This document shows positions 56,402 through 64,000 of a stretch of 64,000 nt of DNA, piece after piece (position 1 is the first letter of the stretch; the number at the start of each line of letters is the position of its first letter). Source of the stretch: Bradyrhizobium sp. NFR13 (GTDB lineage: Bacteria > Pseudomonadota > Alphaproteobacteria > Rhizobiales > Xanthobacteraceae); NCBI RefSeq assembly GCF_900114605.1, contig NZ_FOTP01000001.1, forward strand, positions 930,001 to 994,000, written 5' to 3'. Both the position numbers and the translations under genes were made by a program. The notes beneath the pieces were generated by a model, which searched no databases, had not been told where the DNA came from, and was given only the letters and a program-made list of their open reading frames with translations.

Positions 56402-58207
56402 GTGAGTGAGTCCGTTCCCGAAACAATCGCCGCCATCGTCGCCTCGCATCGCGCCGGCACCGTAACGCCCGCACAGACAGTCGCGCGCAGCTATCAACGC
56501 ATCCGCGACCGCGGTGATACGGCCATCTTCATCACGCTCCGCGTTGAGGCCGAGGCTATCGCCGAAGCCGAGGCGCTGGCTGCGAAAGATCCTGCAACGC
56601 TGCCGCTTTATGGCGTGCCGGTCGGCGTGAAGGACAATATCGACGTCGCCGGCCTGCCGACCACAGCCGCCTGTCCCGCTTTCACCTATAACGCAACGCG
56701 TGACGCCAGCGCCGTGGCGCGGCTGCGTGCAGCGGGCGCCATCATCATCGGCAAGACCAATCTCGACCAGTTCGCCACCGGCCTCGTCGGCGTGCGCTCC
56801 CCCTATGGTATTCCCAAGAACGCGATCCGCGACGATCTCGTGCCCGGCGGATCGAGCTCCGGCTCTGCCGTTGCCGTCTCCGCGGGCCTCGTACCGCTGA
56901 CGCTCGGCACAGACACGGCAGGCTCCGGCCGCGTGCCGGCGATGCTCAACAATATCGTCGGCCTCAAGCCAAGCCTCGGCCTGATCCCGACAGCCGGCGT
57001 GGTGCCGGCCTGCCGCACGCTGGATTGCGTCTCAATCTTCACGCTGACGGTGGACGATGCTGTCGCCGCGCTCGATGTGATGGGCGGCTATGACGCGCAT
57101 GATCCCTATTCGCGCAAGCGGGTGCCCGGTTCGGTCACGGAATTTCCAAAAGGCCTCAAGCTCGGCGTGCCGCGCAACGGGCAGCTGATCTTCTTCGGCG
57201 ACAAGACCGCGGAGAAAGCCTATGGGGACGCGCTGAAGCGCTGGACCGCGCTGGGCGCAACGCTGGTCGAGTTCGACCTTGAGCCGTTCTATGAGACGGC
57301 GCGGCTGCTTTACGATGGACCCTGGGTCGCCGAACGTCTGCTGGTGATCCGCGATCTGCTCGCATCTGCGCCGGATGCGATCCATCCCGTCACGCGCGAA
57401 ATCACCATCGCCGGTGCACGGCAGAGCGCGACCGATACATTTGCGGCCCTGTACAAGCTGCAGGAGCTGAAGCGTGTCGCCGAACAGGCGTTCACAACCA
57501 TCGATGCGCTGGTGCTGCCGACCGCGCCGACCGCCTATACGACGGCGCAGGTGCTCGCCAATCCCATCGAACTCAATTCGCGGCTCGGCACCTATACCAA
57601 CTTCGTCAACCTGCTCGACCTCTGCGGTCTCGCGATTCCTGCAGCGATGCGCCCCGATGGAATCCCGTTCGGTATCACCCTGCTGGCGCCGGGCGGCGAC
57701 GACGCCCTGCTGGCCAGCATCGGACGCGTGTTTCATGCCGATACCAAACTGCCGGTTGGCGCCAAGGGCCTACCGCAGCCGGCGCTCGCACCACTCTCCA
57801 CCGAGGTTGCCACCGGCGAGATCGCGATTGCCGTGGTCGGCGCGCATCTTTCCGGCATGGCGCTGAACGGCGATCTTCAGGCGCTCGACGCTCGACTGCT
57901 GAAAGCCACGACCACGGCCCCGGACTACAAGTTCTATGCGCTGAACGGCACCACGCCGCCAAAGCCGGGCCTGCTGCGCGTCGCCGATGGTACAGGCGCC
58001 GAGATTGCACTGGAGATCTGGGCACTGTCGGCAGCAAACTTCGGCACATTCGTCGCATCGCTGCCGGAGCCGATGTCCATCGGCACATTGCGGCTGGCGG
58101 ATGGATCGAGTGTGAAGGGCTTCTTGGTGGAAGCCAAGGCGACGGAAGATGCGCGCGATATTTCGTCGTTTGGCGGATGGCGGGCGTATATGGCTGAGAA
58201 GAAGTAG
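56402..58207 (+). CDS. atzF: Allophanate hydrolase
   Basis: A 601-aa enzyme splitting allophanate to ammonia and CO2. The N-terminal amidase-signature domain has the Ser-Ser-Lys site: K77 (VGVKDNID), GGSSSGS (150-155, cis Ser) and S175 (TDTAGSGR). The C-terminal part (from about 455: IAIVGAHLSGMALNGDL and GTGAEIALEIWAL) is the second domain typical of AtzF. GTG 56402 gives MSESVPETIA, the family-like N-terminus. No biotin-dependent urea carboxylase adjoins it. Confidence 0.93.
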   Translation: MSESVPETIAAIVASHRAGTVTPAQTVARSYQRIRDRGDTAIFITLRVEAEAIAEAEALAAKDPATLPLYGVPVGVKDNIDVAGLPTTAACPAFTYNATRDASAVARLRAAGAIIIGKTNLDQFATGLVGVRSPYGIPKNAIRDDLVPGGSSSGSAVAVSAGLVPLTLGTDTAGSGRVPAMLNNIVGLKPSLGLIPTAGVVPACRTLDCVSIFTLTVDDAVAALDVMGGYDAHDPYSRKRVPGSVTEFPKGLKLGVPRNGQLIFFGDKTAEKAYGDALKRWTALGATLVEFDLEPFYETARLLYDGPWVAERLLVIRDLLASAPDAIHPVTREITIAGARQSATDTFAALYKLQELKRVAEQAFTTIDALVLPTAPTAYTTAQVLANPIELNSRLGTYTNFVNLLDLCGLAIPAAMRPDGIPFGITLLAPGGDDALLASIGRVFHADTKLPVGAKGLPQPALAPLSTEVATGEIAIAVVGAHLSGMALNGDLQALDARLLKATTTAPDYKFYALNGTTPPKPGLLRVADGTGAEIALEIWALSAANFGTFVASLPEPMSIGTLRLADGSSVKGFLVEAKATEDARDISSFGGWRAYMAEKK

Positions 58208-58238
58208 CGGCGTTTTGCGTCGCAACTGTTAAAGCGCT

Positions 58239-58343
58239 GTCATGGCCGGGCAGCGCGAAGCGGGCTTCGCTAGATGTCCCAGCCATCCACGTCTTCGTAC
58301 TGGACCAAGACGTGGATGCCCGGCACGAGGCCGGGCATGACGG
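58239..58343. repeat. Palindromic repeat, GTCATGCCCGG family, copy 2
   Basis: It starts GTCATGGCCGGGC and ends GCCGGGCATGACGG; read in reverse it matches the copy at 31161-31268 (CATCCACGTCTT, AAGACGT, GACATCTAGCGAAG). It lies between the convergent atzF and chemoreceptor genes and takes up most of the gap. Confidence 0.8.
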
Positions 58344-58367
58344 AGTTTCTATTTCGAGCGTAGAGCC

Positions 58368-60413
58368 TTACGCCGCCCGGATATTCCCCATGAACCTGTC
58401 CAGTTCGGCACGCAGGCGCGCGCTCTCGCTCGACAGGGTCTGTGCGGAATTCAGCACCTGCGCCGATGCCGCGCCGGTTTCGGTTGCGCCGCGATTGACG
58501 TCGACAATATCGCCGGCGACCTGCTGGGTGCCGTGGGCAACGCGCTGAACGTTCTGCGCGATCTCGCGTGTGGCAGCGCCCTGCTGTTCCACGGCGCTGG
58601 CGATCTCGGACGCAATGCCCGAAATTTCGCCGATGGTGCTGCCGATCTGCTTGATCGCCGACACCGACTCCTGCGTTGCGCTCTGCATGCCGGCTATCTG
58701 GGTCGAGATTTCCTCGGTCGCCTTCGCGGTCTGGCTGGCCAGCGACTTCACTTCGGAGGCAACAACCGCAAAGCCGCGGCCGGCATCTCCGGCCCGCGCG
58801 GCCTCGATGGTCGCATTGAGCGCAAGAAGGTTGGTCTGTTCGGCAATCGCCGTGATGAGATCGACGACGTCGCCGATGCGCTGCGCGGCGCGCGACAATT
58901 CGCCGATGCGGGCATCGGTCTGCTGCGCCTGCACCACCGCACTGTCCGCGATCTTGCTGGAGGTCTGCACCTGGCGGCCGATTTCGTTGACCGACAGCGA
59001 GAGTTCTTCGGTGGCGGTCGCCACCGACTGCATGTTCGAGGAGGCCTGATCCGAGGCGCCGGCGACGCGGCTCGACAATCCCTCGGTGGTCTCGGCGGTG
59101 CGCGTCAGCGTACCGGCTGCGGTTTCCAGCTGCCCGGCCGATGCCGATACGTTCGAAACGATCGCACCCACAGCGGCTTCGAAATCGTCGGCAAAACGGA
59201 TGAGTTCGGCCCGGCGTGCTGCACCGGCCTCGCGGCTTTGCTCTTCCTGCATGGCGGCATCGCGCTCGGCCTTCGCGATGGCCTGCACTTTAAATTCCTC
59301 CACGGCGGACGCCATGTCGCCGAGTTCGTCGCGGCGGCCGAGACCCGGCAGCACGACCTCGAAGTCACCAGCCGCGAGCTTGCGCATCGCTGCGCACATC
59401 GCGATCATCGGCTTGGCGATGCTGCGGCCGAGCAGCAGGGCAAGGATGGCACCGACGATGAAGCCGCCAACGCCCAGCACCATCACCTGACGCTCGGTAT
59501 CGTGGATGGTCGCGTCGGATTCGTTTTCAAGCCGCTGCTGTTCGGACAGCATGTCGGCCTTCATTTCGGCCGACAGCTTGGTGATCGCCGCCGCGGTCTC
59601 CGACATCTCCTGGACCAGGCCGTCGACCTTCTTGGTGTTCTCGACGAACTTGACGAAAGCCTCGGCGTAGAGCTTCGTCTCCGCGGTGATCTCCTTCACC
59701 TTGTTGTTGATCTTGTCGTCATTGGCATAGATCGTCGCGAACGAGTTCTGCAGGAACTTGATGCGGGCCGTCGCGGCGTTCGAGGTCTTGTCCTCGGCCT
59801 TGCCGATATAGGTGTTCACGAGCGACGTCGCGGTGATGAACTGCGTGGTGATTTCCTTGACCTGATCCTGCACGGAAGCAAGGCCGGCCATGGTCGCGGT
59901 GTCGCCGAGATCGTCGATCTTGTTACGCAGCATCAGGCTGGTGCGCGACAACTGGCTGGACGCGATGGTGTCGTTCTGGCCCTTCACGGTGAGGATGTCG
60001 GCGAACACCTTGGTGAAGGTGGTGAATTCACGGGACAGTTTGGCGATCTTGCCGAGCCGCGCCGAATCCGTGGTCGCCTTCATCGACTGATCGATGGCGT
60101 CCTTCAAACTGGCTTCCGCGGCCTTCGCTGCCTTGGCGTCCGCTTCATTGCTGGTGAGCACGTAATAGCGCGTCAGCGCCTGATAGGAGGTCAGTTCGCG
60201 GTCGATATTGCGGGCCAGACCGGACTCCGCAACGCTGGTGCGATACGACACCACGCCGGCCGAGATGCGCTCGAAGCCGATATAAGCGAGCACCATGCTG
60301 AGCGCGGAGATCGCGAGCACGGCGGCGAAGCCCAGCGTCACCTTGGCGCGAAATCTGAGGGCAGGAAACTTAAAAGAAGCCGGCTTCTTCCGGACAAGCG
60401 TCGTCGTTGCCAC
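58368..60413 (-). CDS. Methyl-accepting chemotaxis protein
   Basis: A 681-aa chemoreceptor. The membrane helices are about 26-46 and 311-329. The long periplasmic part (47-310) is nearly all helical, like HBM-type double helical-bundle sensors. HAMP follows (330-385), then the signalling domain with the tip motif AEQTNLLALNATIEAARAGDAGRGFAVVASEVKSLA. No pentapeptide tether is seen at the C-terminus (MGNIRAA). The start is uncertain: GTG 60413 gives VATTTLVRKKP; a TTG lies at 60470. The ligand is unknown. Confidence 0.92.
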   Translation of the reverse strand: MATTTLVRKKPASFKFPALRFRAKVTLGFAAVLAISALSMVLAYIGFERISAGVVSYRTSVAESGLARNIDRELTSYQALTRYYVLTSNEADAKAAKAAEASLKDAIDQSMKATTDSARLGKIAKLSREFTTFTKVFADILTVKGQNDTIASSQLSRTSLMLRNKIDDLGDTATMAGLASVQDQVKEITTQFITATSLVNTYIGKAEDKTSNAATARIKFLQNSFATIYANDDKINNKVKEITAETKLYAEAFVKFVENTKKVDGLVQEMSETAAAITKLSAEMKADMLSEQQRLENESDATIHDTERQVMVLGVGGFIVGAILALLLGRSIAKPMIAMCAAMRKLAAGDFEVVLPGLGRRDELGDMASAVEEFKVQAIAKAERDAAMQEEQSREAGAARRAELIRFADDFEAAVGAIVSNVSASAGQLETAAGTLTRTAETTEGLSSRVAGASDQASSNMQSVATATEELSLSVNEIGRQVQTSSKIADSAVVQAQQTDARIGELSRAAQRIGDVVDLITAIAEQTNLLALNATIEAARAGDAGRGFAVVASEVKSLASQTAKATEEISTQIAGMQSATQESVSAIKQIGSTIGEISGIASEIASAVEQQGAATREIAQNVQRVAHGTQQVAGDIVDVNRGATETGAASAQVLNSAQTLSSESARLRAELDRFMGNIRAA

Positions 60414-60563
60414 CTGGGGCCCCCGTTCATCACTCCCAACATTCGGGTCATCGCGCGCAAGCGCACGCAAAGCCGATGCTCAAACCTACGGCACATTGGC
60501 TAAGGACGAGTAAACGGATACCGGAACTTCTGGAGGTTGCGCGGCAGGCGAACAGGGGGGTCT

Positions 60564-60699
60564 CGTCATTCCGGGGCGCGAGCGCCACTCGGCGATCGCG
60601 AACCCGGAATCTCAACATGGGAGTCTTCGGAGAGCCAAGCCACTCCGGGATTCCGGGCCCATGCCGGCCCGCTACGCGGTCCTGCTCCGGAATGACGGG
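60564..60699. repeat. Palindromic repeat, CGTCATTCCGGGG family, copy 3
   Basis: CGTCATTCCGGGGCGCG and GCTCCGGAATGACG at the ends, with GCGAACCCGGAATCTCAACATGGGAGTC and CCACTCCGGGATTCCGGG inside. It is close to the copy at 35724-35866. It sits between the chemoreceptor start and the CoA-transferase B stop. Confidence 0.8.
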
Positions 60700-60703
60700 T
60701 AAA

Positions 60704-61393
60704 CTACGCCGCCATCGCCGGCGGGGCGAGCGCCTGCCAGTCATTTGCGAGCTGCAGTTTCGGTTCGGTCAATTCCTGCAGCTTCTCCAGCGTCATGCCC
60801 TCGACCATTTCGCGCACGAACAGGCCCTGCGGCGTGACGTCGATGACCGCCAGATTGGTGTAGATACGCTTGACGCACCCTGGCGCGGTGAGCGGCAGGC
60901 GGCACTTCTTGAGAATGCGCGGATTCCCCTTCTTGTCGGTGTGATCCATGATCACCCGGATCTCCTTGGCGCCAACCGCCAAATCCATCGCGCCGCCGAC
61001 GCCAGGCGGGAAGCTTGGGTCTTCCGTGGTCCAGTTGGCGAGATCACCCCGCTCCGAGACTTCAAAGGCGCCGAGCAGGCTGACATCGAGATGCTTGCCG
61101 CGGATCATCAGGAAGGCGTCGGCGTGGTGCATGAACACGCCGCCCTTGATCAGCGTCGTGTAGCTCTTGCCGGCGTCGATCAGATTCTCGTCTTCCATGC
61201 CGGGCTCCGGCTTCGGGCCGAGGCCCAAAATGCCGTTCTCGCTGTGGAAGATCACTTCGCGACCATCGGGCACATAGCTCGCCGCCAGCGTCGGCATGCC
61301 GATGCCGAGATTGACATAGGCGCCTTCCTGCAGGTCCTGCGCAGCACGCCAGGCCATCTGGTCACGGTTGAGCGGCTTGTAATTCGACGTCAT
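60704..61393 (-). CDS. 3-oxoacid CoA-transferase, subunit B
   Basis: A 229-aa small subunit of a succinyl-CoA:3-oxoacid/3-oxoadipate CoA-transferase. The active-site glutamate lies in FHSENGILGLGP (near residue 50), with VNLGIGMPTLAA and GVGGAMDLAVGAKEIRVIMDH. Sequence cannot separate ketone-body (Sco) from oxoadipate (PcaJ) use, and no aromatic-pathway genes adjoin it. It overlaps subunit A by four bases. Confidence 0.92.
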   Translation of the reverse strand: MTSNYKPLNRDQMAWRAAQDLQEGAYVNLGIGMPTLAASYVPDGREVIFHSENGILGLGPKPEPGMEDENLIDAGKSYTTLIKGGVFMHHADAFLMIRGKHLDVSLLGAFEVSERGDLANWTTEDPSFPPGVGGAMDLAVGAKEIRVIMDHTDKKGNPRILKKCRLPLTAPGCVKRIYTNLAVIDVTPQGLFVREMVEGMTLEKLQELTEPKLQLANDWQALAPPAMAA

Positions 61394-62076
61394 GCCTTTG
61401 TTCCCAAATCTTTGGCTCCCACGACCACCACACGATCGATGAAAATGCTCGGCGTCACCACCGCTTCGGGATCCATGCTGCCGAGTTCGACCATCTCGTC
61501 CACCTGCACGACGCTGAGATCGGCGGCCATGGCCATGATCGGATTGAAGTTACGCGCCGACTGGTTGTAGACGAGGTTGCCCCAGCGATCCGCCTTCCTG
61601 GCGCGCAGCAGCGCAATGTCGCCCTTCAGCGGCTTCTCGAACACGTGAAGCACGCCGTCGATCTCGCGGGTCTCCTTGCCCTCGGCAAGTTTCGTATGCG
61701 CCGTCACAGGGGAGAAGAAGCCGCCAAGCCCGGCGGCATGGGCATGCATGCGCTCGCTGATGATCCCCTGCGGGACGAGTTCGAGTTCCAGCGTCTTGGC
61801 GCGATAGGCATTCAGGAAAGCGCTGTAGTCGCCGGAGCGCGGATAGGAGCAGATCACCTTGCTGACGCGGCCGGAATTGATCAGCCGGGCGAGGCCGGTG
61901 TCGCCATTGCCGGCATTGTTGTGGACGATGGTGAGATTGGTCGCCCCCTGATCGTGCAGCGCCTCCAGCAGATCATCGGCAATGCCGACGGTACCGAACC
62001 CGGCCACCAGAACGACAGCGCCGTCCTTCACCCCGGCCACGGCATCGGCCGGGCTGGCTACTCTCTTATCGATCAC
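61390..62076 (-). CDS. 3-oxoacid CoA-transferase, subunit A
   Basis: A 228-aa large subunit of the same enzyme, with VLVAGFGTVGIADDLLEALHDQG (CoA-binding GxGxxG, near residue 28), HNNAGNGDTGLARLI and FEKPLKGDIALLRARKADRWGNLVYNQSARNFNPIMAMAA. Transcribed first, it is coupled to subunit B. The heterotetramer activates acetoacetate or 3-oxoadipate with succinyl-CoA. Confidence 0.93.
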   Translation of the reverse strand: MIDKRVASPADAVAGVKDGAVVLVAGFGTVGIADDLLEALHDQGATNLTIVHNNAGNGDTGLARLINSGRVSKVICSYPRSGDYSAFLNAYRAKTLELELVPQGIISERMHAHAAGLGGFFSPVTAHTKLAEGKETREIDGVLHVFEKPLKGDIALLRARKADRWGNLVYNQSARNFNPIMAMAADLSVVQVDEMVELGSMDPEAVVTPSIFIDRVVVVGAKDLGTKA

Positions 62077-62208
62077 TCCCGGAAACTCCTCGTCGCGGAA
62101 TTGTTATTGTCCGCAATCGCTTGCGGCATTTATTGCGCCGCGACTAGAGCATTGTGGCCTGTGGATATGAAGGCACAAATTTGCAGGAGGGATACGCGCG
62201 TTGCTGCT

Positions 62209-62265
62209 CCCTTCCCCTCTACCCCAGCGAAGCTTCGCGCAGCGGGAGAGGGTGGAGGGGGAAGA
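62209..62265. repeat. Palindromic repeat, CCCCTCTCCC family, copy 2
   Basis: CCTTCCCCTCTACCCC ... GCGAAGCTTCGC ... GGGAGAGGGTGGAGGGGGAAG, with an inner hairpin GCGAAGCTTCGC. It is a short relative of the composite repeat at 37012-37256. It lies between the CoA-transferase A start and the coxS-like gene. Confidence 0.7.
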
Positions 62266-62347
62266 AAGACTCCCACCAAATTCCCAGTTGCAAACTTTTC
62301 GGAGCGCGCTTCTAATTGGAATAATTAAAAAATATCGGGAGGTCTGC

Positions 62348-62833
<486 letters not shown>

Positions 62834-62921
62834 GCCGCGGCGCATTGATCTGAGCTGAGCCAACCGCGCCTTTCGATGGAAAGCGCGGACAATCAAAAAC
62901 TCCGGCAGGGAGACCCATAAG

Positions 62922-64000
62922 ATGGGCGTTGAAGGCATCGGCGCACGCGTTGCGCGCAAGGAAGACAAGCGATTCATCACCGGCCGCGGCCGCTATGTCG
63001 ACGACGTCAAGATCGTCGGCCTCACCCACGCGCATTTTATCCGCAGCCCGCATGCCCATGCCAAGGTCAAAGGCATCGACGCGTCCGCGGCGAAGGACAT
63101 GCCCGGCGTGGTCGATGTGCTGACCGCCCAGCAATTGGTGGACGACAAGATCGGCAATCTGATCTGCGGCTGGGCAGTGTCCTCCAAGGACGGCTCGCCG
63201 ATGAAGATGGGCGCATGGCCTGCGATGGCGCCGGACACAGTGCGCTTTGTCGGACAGGCCGTGGCGGTTGTGATCGCCGAGACCAAGAACCAGGCGAAAG
63301 ATGCGGCTGAAGCGGTCGTCGTCGAGTACGAAGAGTTACCCGCCGTCAGCAGCATGACTGCAGCGCTCGCATCGGGCGCGCCGCAACTGCATCCGGAAGC
63401 GCCGGGCAACGTCGTCTATGACTGGTCGATCGGCGACGAGAAGCTGACCAAGGATGCCTTCAGCAAGGCGGCCAATATCGTGTCGCTGGACCTGACCAAT
63501 AACCGCCTGGTGCCGAATGCGATGGAGCCCCGCGCAGCCGTCGCGGAATATGACGAAGCTGAAGAGCACTTCACGCTCCATACGACATCGCAAAATCCGC
63601 ATGTGGCGCGGCTCGTGCTGTCGGCATTCTACAATGTGGCGCAGGAACACAAGTTGCGCGTCATCGCTCCCGATGTCGGCGGCGGCTTTGGGTCGAAGAT
63701 CTTTATCTATCCCGAAGAAATGGTCGCACTCTGGGCGTCGAAGAAAGTGCGTCGCCCGGTGAAATGGACCGGCGACCGCACCGAGGCGTTTCTCACTGAC
63801 GCCCATGGCCGCGATCACATCTCACATGCCGAGATGGCGTTCGATACCAACAACAAGATCCTGGGCCTGCGGGTGAAGACCCACGCCAATTTCGGCGCCT
63901 ATATGTCGCTGTTCTCGTCCTCGGTGCCGACCTATCTCTACGCCACGCTGCTGTCGGGCCAGTACAACATCCCGACCATCTATGCCGAGGTGATGGGCGT
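62922..64000 (+). CDS. Molybdopterin-binding large subunit of the same hydroxylase, partial
   Basis: The start ATG 62922 is preceded by GGGAG. The first 359 residues are seen and the frame runs off the window. Motifs: RKEDKRFITGRGRYVDDV (near residue 12), DTVRFVGQAVAVVIAET, VVVEYEELPAV, NRLVPNAMEPRAAVAEYD and GGGFGSKIFIYPEEMVALWASKK. It is CoxL-like. The active-site loop that separates true CO dehydrogenases (form I) from other members is outside the window, so CO oxidation is not proven. Confidence 0.93.
   Translation, partial: MGVEGIGARVARKEDKRFITGRGRYVDDVKIVGLTHAHFIRSPHAHAKVKGIDASAAKDMPGVVDVLTAQQLVDDKIGNLICGWAVSSKDGSPMKMGAWPAMAPDTVRFVGQAVAVVIAETKNQAKDAAEAVVVEYEELPAVSSMTAALASGAPQLHPEAPGNVVYDWSIGDEKLTKDAFSKAANIVSLDLTNNRLVPNAMEPRAAVAEYDEAEEHFTLHTTSQNPHVARLVLSAFYNVAQEHKLRVIAPDVGGGFGSKIFIYPEEMVALWASKKVRRPVKWTGDRTEAFLTDAHGRDHISHAEMAFDTNNKILGLRVKTHANFGAYMSLFSSSVPTYLYATLLSGQYNIPTIYAEVMG

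Noticed and set aside
54764-56497. A 577-codon open frame on the minus strand
   Set aside because: It is antisense to the NCS2 permease. Its composition (many Asp, His, Arg, Gln) mirrors membrane codons in the other strand and no family is seen.
58533-60503. A 656-codon open frame on the plus strand
   Set aside because: It is antisense to the chemoreceptor. The sense frame has a complete MCP signalling domain.

Overview
The window is about 64 kb of high-GC chromosome from an alphaproteobacterium. The best fit is the Bradyrhizobium/Rhodopseudomonas/Tardiphaga group (Nitrobacteraceae). Support comes from a GcrA cell-cycle regulator, an archaeal-type class I LysRS, a SAM-II riboswitch in front of metZ, an Omp25/RopB-like porin, a phoR-pstSCAB-phoU-phoB operon, and several families of short palindromic repeats that I recall from these genomes. 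There are no transposases, phage genes, CRISPR arrays or rRNA. The content is mostly core metabolism plus a few accessory catabolic and envelope modules. The genus assignment is inference.

Layout. 0-6.8 kb: the end of a ligase-associated exonuclease with its ATP-dependent DNA ligase, a small DUF6460 membrane protein, a MATE exporter, pyrD with a DUF952 protein, a LexA-like S24 regulator with a candidate operator, and a small secreted SnoaL-like protein. 6.8-16.1 kb: class I LysRS, a family 3 solute-binding protein, a glycosyltransferase 2 fused to a T2SS-E N-terminal-like domain, a SCO copper protein, an FAD dehydrogenase, CorA and tRNA-Gly(CCC). 16.3-28.3 kb: an Ogt/AraC/SRPBCC gene row, a second MATE, an unrecognised 350-aa protein, a PQQ-type sugar dehydrogenase, a UxaA/GarD-type dehydratase, an SDR, an AKR/LysR divergent pair and a porin. 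28.5-34.3 kb: double-length dCTP deaminase, SAM-II-controlled metZ, and an opgC-SGNH-SGNH operon.

34.5-41.2 kb: apaG, a 1-kb gene-free stretch of palindromic and structured repeats, hslO, argD-argF, and gcrA preceded by a cluster of GANTC (CcrM) sites. 40.5-47.6 kb: the complete Pho operon (phoR, pstSCAB, phoU, phoB) with a three-unit Pho box before pstS. 47.7-53.7 kb: an LPG-synthase-like membrane protein, a BON-OmpA envelope protein with a small membrane partner, a polysaccharide deacetylase, a CBS-BON protein and an SDR. 53.9-58.2 kb: a biuret/allophanate nitrogen-scavenging cassette (isochorismatase-fold hydrolase, NCS2 permease, allophanate hydrolase) with a GntR-like operator upstream. 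58.4-64 kb: a chemoreceptor, a two-subunit 3-oxoacid CoA-transferase, and the start of a CO-dehydrogenase/xanthine-dehydrogenase-type operon cut by the window edge.

The observations most worth following are: the opgC operon with one apparently active and one apparently dead SGNH protein; the metZ leader, where a SAM-II aptamer sits beside mutually exclusive antiterminator and terminator stems; the GANTC cluster before gcrA; the possible c-di-GMP-sensing domain on the glycosyltransferase; and the operator of the biuret cassette.
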